In this document: piece after piece, positions 42,559 through 51,521 of the stretch
How the letters are laid out: every line of letters begins with the position of its first letter
How positions within the stretch are numbered: the first letter of the stretch is position 1
Source of the DNA: DATHTS01 sp965219305
GTDB lineage: Bacteria > Acidobacteriota > Blastocatellia > Pyrinomonadales > Pyrinomonadaceae
Length of the DNA stretch: 64,000 nt
Assembly (NCBI GenBank): GCA_965219305.1
Contig: OZ244725.1
Location: 1,054,001-1,118,000 of the forward strand
Direction: 5' to 3'
Program-made: the position numbers and the translations under genes
Notes under the pieces: model-generated
Seen by the model: only the letters and a program-made list of their open reading frames with translations
Database searches by the model: none
What the model was told of the DNA's origin: nothing

Positions 42559-43983
42559 TTACACGTCATAATACATCGAAAATTCAAGCGGATGCGGTCG
42601 CAAACGCAGCGGTTGAATTTCTTTTTCACGTTTGTATTTAATCCAACGTTCGATCATATCGGTTGTAAAAACGTCGCCTTTCAGCAGAAATTCGTGACTG
42701 TCTTCGAGATTTTTGATGGCTTCATCAAGACTTCCCGGAAGACTCGGCACGTCTTTTAGTTCTTCGGGCGTTAGATCGTAAATGTCTTTATCGAGCGGTT
42801 CGCCCGGATCAATCTGATTTTGAATTCCATCGAGTCCAGCCATTAACATTGCCGCAAAAGCGATATACGGATTGCAGGTCGGATCGGGCGGACGAAACTC
42901 CAGACGTTTGGCTTTCGGCGATTGCGAGAACATCGGAATTCTTACTGCTGCGGAACGATTTCTCGCCGAATATGCGAGATTTACGGGAGCTTCAAATCCG
43001 GGAACTAAGCGTTTGTAACTGTTCGTTGTCGGTGCGGCAAAAGCGATCAGCGTCGGCGCGTGTTTTAATAAACCGCCGATATAATGACGCGCCATTTCCG
43101 AAAGTCCGGCGTAACCGTCGCCTGCAAAAAGCGGATTTCCGTCTTTCCAGAGCGATTGATGACAGTGCATTCCCGAACCGTTATCGCCGTAGATCGGTTT
43201 CGGCATAAACGTCGCCGTTTTGCCATGTGCGTGAACCGTGTTTTTAACGATATATTTGAAAAGCATCAAATTATCGGCGGTTGACAAAAGATTCGAGAAA
43301 CGAAAATCAACTTCGCATTGTCCGGCGGTTGCAACTTCGTGATGATGACATTCGACTTGAATTCCGACTTCGCCGAGAATCGTCGAGATCATATTGCGAA
43401 TATCAATCAGCGAATCCATCGGCGCGACCGGAACATAGCCTTCTTTCGGACGAATATGATAACCGTAGTTCGGATTCATCTCGGTTCCCTGCCGACCGGA
43501 ATTCCAATGTCCTTCTTCGGAACTGATCGAATATCCGGCGGATTGCTGGTCATTACGGAAATTTACATCGTCAAAGATAAAAAATTCCGCTTCCGTTCCA
43601 AAGAAAACGGTATCGGCAATTCCCGTAAATCTGAGATAACTTTCGGCACGAACCGCGACCGATCGCGGGTCTAAGCCGTAACCTTCTTTTGTAATCGGAT
43701 CAACGACATTAGCGATAATGCAAAGCGTCGTTTCCTCGGCAAACGGATCAATCCAAAACCTTTCTGCGTCCGGGACCAAAAGCATATCCGATTCATTAAT
43801 CGCCGCCCAACCTCTTAGTGAAGAAGCATCGAAACCGAAACCTTCTTCAAATGATTCTTCGGTAAATTGATCAATCGGATATGTCAGATGATGCCAAGCA
43901 CCGGGTAAATCGGTGAATCGCACAGACACGAATTTTGCCCCTTGATCGGCGGCATAATTTAATACATTTTTTGCGTTATTCAT
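42559..43983 (-). CDS. glnA: Type I glutamine synthetase
   Basis: The 474-residue protein has the GSI metal and substrate motifs: FGTEAEFFIFD, HHHEVATAGQCEVDFRF, DNGSGMHCHQSLWKDG and PGFEAPVNLAYSARNRSA. The motif DKDIYDLTPEE near the C-terminus puts Tyr402 at the place of the adenylylated tyrosine of the enterobacterial enzyme (near 397), so GlnE at 1623-4358 can modify it. It condenses ammonia with glutamate in the cytoplasm. Bound nitrogen regulators are not visible. The start ATG 43981-43983 follows a weak purine-rich stretch (AAAGGAAAA). Confidence 0.95.
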   Translation of the reverse strand: MNNAKNVLNYAADQGAKFVSVRFTDLPGAWHHLTYPIDQFTEESFEEGFGFDASSLRGWAAINESDMLLVPDAERFWIDPFAEETTLCIIANVVDPITKEGYGLDPRSVAVRAESYLRFTGIADTVFFGTEAEFFIFDDVNFRNDQQSAGYSISSEEGHWNSGRQGTEMNPNYGYHIRPKEGYVPVAPMDSLIDIRNMISTILGEVGIQVECHHHEVATAGQCEVDFRFSNLLSTADNLMLFKYIVKNTVHAHGKTATFMPKPIYGDNGSGMHCHQSLWKDGNPLFAGDGYAGLSEMARHYIGGLLKHAPTLIAFAAPTTNSYKRLVPGFEAPVNLAYSARNRSAAVRIPMFSQSPKAKRLEFRPPDPTCNPYIAFAAMLMAGLDGIQNQIDPGEPLDKDIYDLTPEELKDVPSLPGSLDEAIKNLEDSHEFLLKGDVFTTDMIERWIKYKREKEIQPLRLRPHPLEFSMYYDV

Positions 43984-44044
43984 TTAGTTTTTCCTTTGTA
44001 AATTGTTGTTATTTGAATTGATCTTGTTTGCATAACAAATAAAA

Positions 44045-44069
44045 TTGCGCTCGTCTTTAACAAGCGCAA
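44045..44069 (-). terminator. Rho-independent terminator
   Basis: On the minus strand TTGCGCT and AGCGCAA form a 7-bp stem with an 11-base loop, followed by a TTTTATTT tract. It ends the transcript of the gene at 44128-45786, just upstream of the glnA promoter region. Confidence 0.8.
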
Positions 44070-44127
44070 ATCAAAATGGAAATAATACACTATGAAATTG
44101 TAACTTTAAAGTAAGAAAAAGAAAATT

Positions 44128-45786
44128 CTATTGGTCGGGCGACAAATCATTTACTTTGACAACGCTCTCACTCGCATAAGCGATCGGTCTGTTTTCATCG
44201 TCGAGAAGATGTGCGGTGTTATAACCCTTTTCTTTTCCGACGGCAATGATTTTTTGAAGAAAATGCTCCTTTTCTTGTAAGTTTAAACTGTTCCAGGACG
44301 GAGCGATTTTTCCGAAAAATATGCCGTTCGACATTCGGGCTGATTTCAAATGTTCTTTTAACACGGAATTTTCCAGATCAACCTTATCCGCAACAATTGC
44401 AGAAGTCTGCACGCCGGAGACCGTTTCACCTGAAAATAAAAATAACGCGGCGTTTCCGACAATTACAATTAATGCGGCGGCAAGAAGCCATCTGTTTATC
44501 CCGAAAAGACCACTCTTTTTGCCCTTTTCTTTTTTGCTCTTTATTACTTTTGTTTTTTGTTCTTCGGAATTTTCCTTAAAGAATAAGTCTTCTTTTTCTT
44601 CAATCTCTTTGTCGTTTTTATCCGATTCTTCTTTATTACTTAACAGTTGTGCGAGCTGCAAAGTTTTTCCGGTAATATCGGAAATTGCTTCTTCACGCAA
44701 AACGCCGTATTTTTTTATCAGGATTTCCGGGTTAACTTCTTCGGCTCTCAATAAATCAACATAACGGTTGCCGATTTGAACGTTACATTCAATTGCCGCT
44801 GTAGCTATAACCGGAGCGAAAAAGTTTTCGCTGGTGCTTTCCTTAACTGCCCGCAGACGATTGAAAAAATCTTTTTTTAATAAACTATCAAATTTAGTCG
44901 CCTCTTTTGCTTCCGACATAAAATCTTCAAATTTTAATGCCGCGATTAAAATCGTCGAATCATCTTTGTCAGGCGAATATAGAGAAATACTCGACCATTC
45001 GGCGTAAAGTCCTTCGAGATGTTTAATTACTTCATCTCTGGAAAAAACTAATTCACGCTTATCGTCTTTGATTTCTCTCGTAAGTAAACGAGTAATTACC
45101 AAATCAAATTTTGAACGGACGGATTCCGAATAAGGTGCATTGCGGTAAAATCTTGCTAATGAAAGAAGTGCCTGAGAACTTAGTGCCGGACGTGTATTTT
45201 CAAAAAACCGTCTTAAATGACCGACTGATATGTTTTTATCTCTCTGAGAAAGTGCGGAATACCAGTTTTCGGTTTCCTGCATTAATTGAAATTCCGTCTG
45301 ACTGTGTTCGGTCGAATCATTTTCCTCGGCAGCCATCGCAAATTTATGAAGTGCGGTTTTAACGGCTAAATCGTCGAATGTTTTCGGGACGATTTTCATC
45401 TGGTCGCGTTCCGCTCCCGAAAGTATGTGTTCGACCATTTGAAGCGAGGCTACTTCTTCTTTCGCGCGTCGGTAAAAAAATTCTACTGAATCCGGTATTT
45501 TTTCGACCGTTTCTTCAACATTTCCCTTTAATTTATCAGTATCTACAGAAACATTCTCATTAGAAGTCGAAGGTTTAAATTCAAATCCGGTTTCGTCGGA
45601 GTTATTAAATGTTTCTTTCAGAACTTCCGACGTGTTTTTATCTTTCGATAAAATTTTTTTATCGAAAGAATCAAGCAGTAAAGTCGCTTGATTCTCTGTT
45701 TGAATTCTCTCGCTAGTTTCAATAACGGTTTCTTCCAACAGATTTTCTTCTTTTAACTCATCAATAAGTTTTTCAAAGATATTCAT
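44128..45786 (-). CDS. Hypothetical protein with one central membrane helix, 552 aa
   Basis: The first about 425 residues are acidic and helical, with an unstructured Ser/Glu/Lys-rich N-terminus and a globular middle (RRFFENTRPALSSQALLSLA). A Lys-rich patch then precedes one membrane helix (about 430-450, WLLAAALIVIVGNAALFLF), followed by a 100-residue extracytoplasmic part (IAPSWNSLNLQEKEHFLQKI). It has no family I recognise. It lies 77 bp downstream of a pilin gene in the same direction, so a pilus-linked or export-linked role is possible but not shown. A terminator follows. Confidence 0.6.
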   Translation of the reverse strand: MNIFEKLIDELKEENLLEETVIETSERIQTENQATLLLDSFDKKILSKDKNTSEVLKETFNNSDETGFEFKPSTSNENVSVDTDKLKGNVEETVEKIPDSVEFFYRRAKEEVASLQMVEHILSGAERDQMKIVPKTFDDLAVKTALHKFAMAAEENDSTEHSQTEFQLMQETENWYSALSQRDKNISVGHLRRFFENTRPALSSQALLSLARFYRNAPYSESVRSKFDLVITRLLTREIKDDKRELVFSRDEVIKHLEGLYAEWSSISLYSPDKDDSTILIAALKFEDFMSEAKEATKFDSLLKKDFFNRLRAVKESTSENFFAPVIATAAIECNVQIGNRYVDLLRAEEVNPEILIKKYGVLREEAISDITGKTLQLAQLLSNKEESDKNDKEIEEKEDLFFKENSEEQKTKVIKSKKEKGKKSGLFGINRWLLAAALIVIVGNAALFLFSGETVSGVQTSAIVADKVDLENSVLKEHLKSARMSNGIFFGKIAPSWNSLNLQEKEHFLQKIIAVGKEKGYNTAHLLDDENRPIAYASESVVKVNDLSPDQ

Positions 45787-45863
45787 TTTTAATCGAATAA
45801 GCGGATCGGATTTTAGGAAAGATGCGGTAATGAGAAATGGAAGAAAATAGCTTTAAAAATTAA

Positions 45864-46286
45864 TTATTCAGCCAATTCAATGATTCTGCCGGATGCGTCG
45901 AGCGATAAAGAATAACTGTCTATTCCCACAGTTCCCGGTTTTCTGACAAAGATTGTAAAATTTTCTTTCAGTTGAGCATCAGTCGGAGTTAAAGGATTCA
46001 TTTCAAAGGTAAAAGGTCCGCGAATAAGTTTTTCACCAACCATCGTGCCTAAACCATTTTGGTATTGGGCGTTGAGTTCGTCAAGTCTTGCGTATCTTCC
46101 TTTAGCCGTAAAAAAAGACACTTGTGATGAAAACAAACCTCGCGTGGAAGCGTAAACATTACCATTTTCCGCTTTATTTTTTACTTTTATCAAATAAGGA
46201 ACGGTTATACCGGCTAAAATACCGATGATAACGATAACTACCAATAATTCTATTAATGAAAATCCTTTTTGTCGATTAATATTCAT
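45864..46286 (-). CDS. Type IV pilin-like protein (prepilin)
   Basis: The start at ATG 46284-46286 gives MNINRQKG and then the prepilin signature FSLIELLVVIVIIGILAGIT, with cleavage expected between Gly8 and Phe9 and Glu at +5 of the mature protein. The leader is short and basic, as PilD-type peptidases need. The mature part (about 130 residues) has no cysteine pair and is small for a major pilin, so a minor pilin or pseudopilin is also possible. No other pil gene is in the window. It precedes a membrane-spanning protein gene. Confidence 0.83.
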   Translation of the reverse strand: MNINRQKGFSLIELLVVIVIIGILAGITVPYLIKVKNKAENGNVYASTRGLFSSQVSFFTAKGRYARLDELNAQYQNGLGTMVGEKLIRGPFTFEMNPLTPTDAQLKENFTIFVRKPGTVGIDSYSLSLDASGRIIELAE

Positions 46287-46620
46287 AACTACTGAGTATA
46301 GAAATAATTCCAAATTTATATTTATGACAAAATTTGGCAGTTATTTGTGACAAGTTTCGACATAATAAATTTTATTTCTTTCTTACAACTACATATCTAT
46401 GAGGGTTTCAGCCAAAACTTTCGACTGCATTAACGAAAGTTGGCAATAGTTATGCCAGAATTGTAAAAAGCTATTTCTTAAAATTTATCGAATATCTGCG
46501 CTTTGTTAATAAAAAAAAAGGGTTGTTGCAAATTTTGATTTTTGATACATTTTCTGTAGTCTATAAATTTTTACCGGGTATTATTATTTATTACAGTTAT
46601 TTATTGGAGAATTTGTAAAT
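46287..46620 (+). promoter_or_regulatory. Long leader region of speA with two alternative hairpins
   Basis: The 334 bp between the pilin and speA hold no gene. GCCAAAACTTTCG (46411-46423) pairs with CGAAAGTTGGC (46434-46444) with a small bulge. TGGCA (46441-46445), the end of that arm, can instead pair with TGCCA (46453-46457). The two structures exclude each other. The rest is AT-rich. A Shine-Dalgarno-like GGAG lies about 10 bases before the TTG start. Confidence 0.4.
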
Positions 46621-48549
46621 TTGAGTCAAGTCATCGAGCAGACAATTGAAACCTACGGCATAGAAAATTGGGGAGCGGGATATTTCGGTGTCAATAAGAA
46701 AGGAAACCTAATCGTCCGCGCACCTGAAGATGTGAGTTTAACGGCAGATGTCAAAGAAATTATTGACGATCTGCAAAAACGCGGAATAAATACTCCCGTT
46801 CTGCTTCGTTTTCCGCAACTTCTGGTCGGACAAGTCCGCAAACTCCAATCCGCATTCAGAAAAGCCATCAAAGAATTTGATTATAAAGGCGGACATTTGT
46901 GCGTCTATCCGATGAAGGTCAATCAAAACCGCGCCGTTATCGAAGAATATTTGCGCGAAGGTTCTCGTTATAATTTTGGATTGGAAGCCGGTTCAAAGGC
47001 TGAACTTTACGCCGGGTTAGCGATGGAACAATCCGAAGACAGCCTGCTCGTTCTCAACGGATTTAAAGATGAAGGTTTTATTCGTCTTGCATTTGCCGGC
47101 GCGCTAGCCGGAAAAAATGTAGTCATAGTTATTGAAAAACTTTCAGAACTCGAACATACGATCAGACTTGCCGACGAAATAACCTCTGAAAATCCAAACG
47201 CCCGTCTGCCGATCGTCGGCGTTCGCGTCAAACTTTATTCAAAAGGTTCGGGCAAATGGGAAAAATCCGGCGGCGAAGCGGCAAAATTCGGTTTGACGAC
47301 GACGGAAATTCTCGAAGTTATCCGTCAATTAACCGAAGCCGGACGAATCGAAATGCTGCGTTTTCTGCATTTTCATATCGGTTCACAGCTAACCGACATC
47401 AAACGGATTAAAAATGCGATGAAGGAAGCGGCGCGGGTTTATTCAAAGATTCGCCAGTTAAATGTTCCAATCGAATTCCTCGATGTCGGCGGCGGTATGG
47501 CGGTTGATTATGACGGTTCGCGGACTTCTTACGAATCTTCGGCAAATTATAACGCGCAGGAATTTGCCAATGATATTATTTACGTAATTAAAAACGTCTG
47601 CGATGATGAAAATGTCCCGCATCCGACGATTATTCAGGAATCCGGCAGGTATTTGTCGGCTTATCACGCGGTTTTGGTGACGAATATACAAGATGAAATC
47701 GAAACCGTCGTCGAAGATTTAACACCGCTTTCGATGGACGAAGACGATCCGCAGGTTGTTAAAGAACTTTACGATTTACGGGAACACATTAACGGTAAAA
47801 ATTACCGCGAATATTATCACGACGCGCTCGAATACCGCGAACAATTATTTACAATGTTCAATCTCGGCTTGATTTCTTTGGAAGATCGTGGTAAAGGAGA
47901 AGTGTTATTTTGGGATGTTTGCGAAAAAGCCGACGGTTTTGCTCAACAGAAAAAGTATGTTTCAGAGGAATTCGACGAGTTAAGACGGCTTTTATGTGCT
48001 AAATATCTCGCAAATTTCTCGGTTTTTCGTTCGATGCCGGACAATTGGGCAATCGAACAGCTTTTTCCGATCGTCCCGATACATAAACTCAACAAAAAGC
48101 CGACGGAATATGCTACTCTATGTGATATAACCTGTGATTCCGACGGTATGGTTGATAAATTTGTAGATTTGCACGATGTAAAAACAGTTCTCGAACTTCA
48201 TAAACTCGAAAAAAATGAACCGTATTATCTGGCGATAATGTTGGTCGGAGCATATCAGGAAGTGATGGGAAACAATCATAATTTGTTCGGTGCGCCCCAC
48301 GAAGCGCATATTCATATCGGCGAAGACGGTTATATAATTAAAAAGGTCATTAACGGTTCGACTTTGGGTGATGCGCTTGAAACCGTGCGTTTTGACGGGG
48401 CGCAACTGCACGACCAATTCAGGCGGATGATTATGCAGCAAATCAAAATAAATCAATTGTCTTCAAAGTCAGGCAACGAATTGATCGAATTTTACGAAAA
48501 ACAAATCAGCGAATATACTTATCTGTCTCCAAACGGCACAGAGAAATAA
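46621..48549 (+). CDS. speA: Biosynthetic arginine decarboxylase
   Basis: The start is TTG 46621, giving a family-typical N-terminus (ETYGIENWGAGYFGVNKKGN). Lys99 in VYPMKVNQNR is the PLP-binding lysine; HFHIGSQLTDI and EFLDVGGGMAVDYDG give the phosphate- and cofactor-binding parts of the alanine-racemase-type barrel. The 642-residue size fits SpeA. The enzyme makes agmatine from arginine. It is the first gene of a unit with the deoxyhypusine-synthase-like gene and speB, so together they should convert arginine to putrescine and a longer amine. The leader may be regulatory. Confidence 0.94.
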   Translation: MSQVIEQTIETYGIENWGAGYFGVNKKGNLIVRAPEDVSLTADVKEIIDDLQKRGINTPVLLRFPQLLVGQVRKLQSAFRKAIKEFDYKGGHLCVYPMKVNQNRAVIEEYLREGSRYNFGLEAGSKAELYAGLAMEQSEDSLLVLNGFKDEGFIRLAFAGALAGKNVVIVIEKLSELEHTIRLADEITSENPNARLPIVGVRVKLYSKGSGKWEKSGGEAAKFGLTTTEILEVIRQLTEAGRIEMLRFLHFHIGSQLTDIKRIKNAMKEAARVYSKIRQLNVPIEFLDVGGGMAVDYDGSRTSYESSANYNAQEFANDIIYVIKNVCDDENVPHPTIIQESGRYLSAYHAVLVTNIQDEIETVVEDLTPLSMDEDDPQVVKELYDLREHINGKNYREYYHDALEYREQLFTMFNLGLISLEDRGKGEVLFWDVCEKADGFAQQKKYVSEEFDELRRLLCAKYLANFSVFRSMPDNWAIEQLFPIVPIHKLNKKPTEYATLCDITCDSDGMVDKFVDLHDVKTVLELHKLEKNEPYYLAIMLVGAYQEVMGNNHNLFGAPHEAHIHIGEDGYIIKKVINGSTLGDALETVRFDGAQLHDQFRRMIMQQIKINQLSSKSGNELIEFYEKQISEYTYLSPNGTEK

Positions 48550-48627
48550 AATCTGCTGACATCGGCATTTTTTGCATTTGCCGTTTAAATTTATTTTTAT
48601 TATTTTATTAAGTTATTAGAAAAACCT

Positions 48628-49689
48628 ATGGTGGCTCAAAAAAGAACAAAGACATCCAAATATTTAACCGTTCCGACAAGACCGATTCCCGTTGACCGTG
48701 ACCGCTCGGTCGCAGGTCTTCTTGAAAAGATGGAAGGCGCAGGTTTCGGCGCAAAACAATTAGCCGAGGCGCATCGCGTCTGGCTCGATATGCTCGAAGA
48801 CAATTCGACGATTTATATGTGCGGTTCGGGCAACCTGATTCCGTCCGGAATGCGGCGGCTTTTATCGTTTGTGATAAAAAACCGCTTTGTTGACGTTCTG
48901 GTTTTGTCGGGTTCGGTGATTTTTCAAGATATACACGAAACGCTCGGAAGAAATTATTATCAGGCACATCCGAGTATGTCGGACGATGAACTCGAATCAT
49001 CCGAAATCACGCGCGTCGGCGATATGCTTGCCAGTCAAGCCGAATATCAGGAAGCCGACGAATGGATCGGAAGCGTAATAAATCAATTAGATACTTCAGT
49101 TGCATATTCGGTGCGCGAATTTTTACATCTTTTGGGACGTGAACTCGCCGAAATTGCTCACGAAGACGGACTTCTGACGGCTGCTTATAAATCGAAAATT
49201 CCGGTTTTCTGTCCTGATTTGCTTCAGACTCAATTAGCGGTCGGTATTGCCAGAACCCGTTTTGAAAAGAAATTACAAATCAATATAGATATTACCCAAG
49301 ATACTCTCGATATGATTACGATTTCGACGAAAACGCGAAACTCCGGCATTATCACATTAGGAAGCACTTGCAGTCAGCAAATGGTAAATATGGCGGAAAT
49401 TTCGTCATACATTACTCAATCGGCGCATCGCGGACATAAATACGCAATTTCGTTAACAACCGATTCTGTTCCGCTTGCCATTAGAACGCCTTCATTCAGC
49501 GGAATTCATACAAAAGTTTTCGGAAAATTAACCCGCGATGCAACGACGGCTTACGTTCCGGCTGATCCGTCAATTGCACTTCCGATGCTTATTACTGCGT
49601 TATCGCAAACCGCCGCTAAATATATGAAAGGGCGCAAACGTCCGACTTTTTCGTTCTCGGATAAAACTCTGGGAATGGAAACTCCGTAA
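48628..49689 (+). CDS. Deoxyhypusine synthase-like protein (polyamine transferase)
   Basis: The 353-residue protein has the DHS fold signatures: STIYMCGSGNLIPSGMRRLL, DVLVLSGSVIFQDI, GSTCSQQMVNM and the C-terminal VFGKLTRDATTAYVPADPSI, where Lys300 matches the active-site lysine of deoxyhypusine synthase. Bacteria lack eIF5A, and DHS-like proteins in bacteria commonly make homospermidine or other amines from putrescine and a donor. The gene sits between speA and speB, in line with that. It starts at ATG 48628. The exact product is not known from sequence. Confidence 0.85.
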   Translation: MVAQKRTKTSKYLTVPTRPIPVDRDRSVAGLLEKMEGAGFGAKQLAEAHRVWLDMLEDNSTIYMCGSGNLIPSGMRRLLSFVIKNRFVDVLVLSGSVIFQDIHETLGRNYYQAHPSMSDDELESSEITRVGDMLASQAEYQEADEWIGSVINQLDTSVAYSVREFLHLLGRELAEIAHEDGLLTAAYKSKIPVFCPDLLQTQLAVGIARTRFEKKLQINIDITQDTLDMITISTKTRNSGIITLGSTCSQQMVNMAEISSYITQSAHRGHKYAISLTTDSVPLAIRTPSFSGIHTKVFGKLTRDATTAYVPADPSIALPMLITALSQTAAKYMKGRKRPTFSFSDKTLGMETP

Positions 49690-49783
49690 CATTTATCATT
49701 GAACATTTATCATTTATCGAAATACAGAATAGAAACGATTTGCGTTGAAATTCCAGAAGCAGATAAATGATAAATGATAAATG
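49690..49783. repeat. Inverted repeat of CATTTATCATT-like words before speB
   Basis: The left side CATTTATCATTGAACATT... (49690-49718) and the right side GATAAATGATAAATGATA... (49762-49783) are imperfect mirror images around 43 bp. A related inverted repeat occurs at 62911-63022. It may fold in the polyamine operon transcript between the DHS-like gene and speB. Confidence 0.7.
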
Positions 49784-49794
49784 ACCAGTGAATT

Positions 49795-50709
49795 ATGTCC
49801 GAATCTGAAAATCTTCCGATGAATTTCGGCGGCATTGATGAAGCCGAATATTCCGATTTCGATAAAGCGAAAGTTCTTATATTTCCCGTCGCTTATGAAG
49901 GTACGGTTTCTTATGGAACCGGAACCGGCGCGGGCGCGGGCGCGATTGTTGATGCTTCGCGGAATATGGAACTTTATGACGAAGAAACCGACGCGGAAAT
50001 CTATAAAGTCGGCATTCACACTTTAGATGAATTCAAACCGCGCGAAACTCCCGAAGCGATGATGAACGCGCTTTATGAAGAAACGAAAGAACTCTTAAAA
50101 AGTGACAAGTTTGTCTGTATGCTCGGCGGCGAACATTCGGTTTCCGGTCCTGTGATTCGCGCTCACGCCGAAAAATATCACAATCTTTCAATTCTGCAAA
50201 TTGACGCTCACGCCGATCTGCGCGATGAATATGACGGAACGCCGCATTCGCACGCTTCGATTATGGCGCGAACCGTAAAAGATTTGAGAATTCCGGCGGT
50301 GCAAGTCGGAATTCGTTCGATCTCCGGCGACGAAGCGCGTTCGCTTGCCGAAGACGCTTTGCCGACTAAAATTTACTGGGCGAAAGACATTGTCGGTAAA
50401 ACGGGTTGGATTGATGAAGCGGTCGAAAATTTAACGGAAAACGTCTATCTGACAATTGATATTGACGGACTGGATCCGAGCATAATGCCGACGACCGGAA
50501 CGCCCGAACCCGGCGGTTTGGGTTGGTATGAAACTCTCGCTTTAATCAGAAAACTCGCCGAAAAACGCCGCATCGTCGGAATGGATTTGGTAGAATATTC
50601 TTACGTTGAAAATCAAGATGCACCTGCGTTTCTTTGTTCAAAACTGGTTTATAAAACATTAGGTTACATTTTCAACTCGGAGACTCCGAAGATAATGAAA
50701 CGATTTTAA
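49795..50709 (+). CDS. speB: Agmatinase
   Basis: The ureohydrolase metal ligands are all visible: GGEHSVSGPV, QIDAHADLRDEY, HSHASIMARTV and DIDGLDPSIMPTTGTPEPGG, which hold two manganese ions. PVAYEGTVSYGTGTGAGAGA near the N-terminus is the typical substrate loop of agmatinase-type members rather than arginase. It should hydrolyse agmatine to putrescine and urea in the cytoplasm and works after SpeA. The start is ATG 49795. The inverted repeat just upstream does not code. Confidence 0.92.
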   Translation: MSESENLPMNFGGIDEAEYSDFDKAKVLIFPVAYEGTVSYGTGTGAGAGAIVDASRNMELYDEETDAEIYKVGIHTLDEFKPRETPEAMMNALYEETKELLKSDKFVCMLGGEHSVSGPVIRAHAEKYHNLSILQIDAHADLRDEYDGTPHSHASIMARTVKDLRIPAVQVGIRSISGDEARSLAEDALPTKIYWAKDIVGKTGWIDEAVENLTENVYLTIDIDGLDPSIMPTTGTPEPGGLGWYETLALIRKLAEKRRIVGMDLVEYSYVENQDAPAFLCSKLVYKTLGYIFNSETPKIMKRF

Positions 50710-50902
50710 TTTCCTGTTTTCGGATAACAATACTTTAAAAAGTCTAAATTTCCCGCCGATAATTTTAAAACATAAAATTCTTAAAATAATCTCTTTTTAT
50801 TTTCAGTAAATTGAAAAAAAATAAAGAGATTATGTAATTTTTGCAAATCTGATATTATAATTCCAGATTTTTTATCGTTAAAGATCAACCGCATCGCCAC
50901 AA

Positions 50903-51472
50903 ATGCTCGGAAGTTTATCAAAAATAGACTTTGAAATATTTCTTAAAACGCTTGACCAAAATCAGGAAAAAGCCGCCGAGAAATATATAACTCTGCGCGA
51001 AAGACTTGAAAAATTCTTTGAATGGCGGAATTGCGAAAATGTAGAAGAACTTACCGACATTGTTTTTGACCGAATCACAAAAAAAATAATCGAAGGCGAA
51101 AAAATAAAAAACGTCGAAGCATTCAGCGTTTCGGTCGCTAAATTCGTTTTAATGGAGAATCGGCGCGAGGCTTTGCGGACGACGGAAATTGATGAGAATT
51201 TATTAAAATATAACGAATCGAACAAATCGAACGAAGATGATGAATTGCACCGAATAAGATTGAAATGTTTAGACAAATGTATGTCTAAATTATCGGCTGA
51301 TAAGCAAAAATTGCTGATCGGATATTTTAATACGGATGAAAAAACAATGATTTCGGTACGCAAAAGTCTGGCTGAAAAAATGGACATTACGCTGAATTCT
51401 CTTCGTATTCGCGTCAGCCGTCTGAAATCCAAATTGGAAAAATGCACGAAGGAATGTTCCCAAAAAAAATAA
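50903..51472 (+). CDS. ECF-type RNA polymerase sigma factor
   Basis: The 189-residue protein has a region-2-like helix set (DQNQEKAAEKYITLRERLEK, FEWRNCENVEELTDIVFDRI) and a region-4 helix-turn-helix at the end (VRKSLAEKMDITLNSLRIRV followed by SRLKSKLEKC). The two are spaced as in ECF factors of Acidobacteria, in which WRxCxxxEELxD is common. It likely directs polymerase to an unknown promoter set. The next two genes follow in the same direction, the second an apparent membrane anti-sigma protein and the third a CHAT protease, suggesting one regulatory operon. Its weak ribosome site may keep expression low. Confidence 0.78.
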   Translation: MLGSLSKIDFEIFLKTLDQNQEKAAEKYITLRERLEKFFEWRNCENVEELTDIVFDRITKKIIEGEKIKNVEAFSVSVAKFVLMENRREALRTTEIDENLLKYNESNKSNEDDELHRIRLKCLDKCMSKLSADKQKLLIGYFNTDEKTMISVRKSLAEKMDITLNSLRIRVSRLKSKLEKCTKECSQKK

Positions 51473-51521
51473 TTGAAATGTTTTCAGGCGCATTGACACT
51501 ATAAACGGGCAGAAAAATGAA

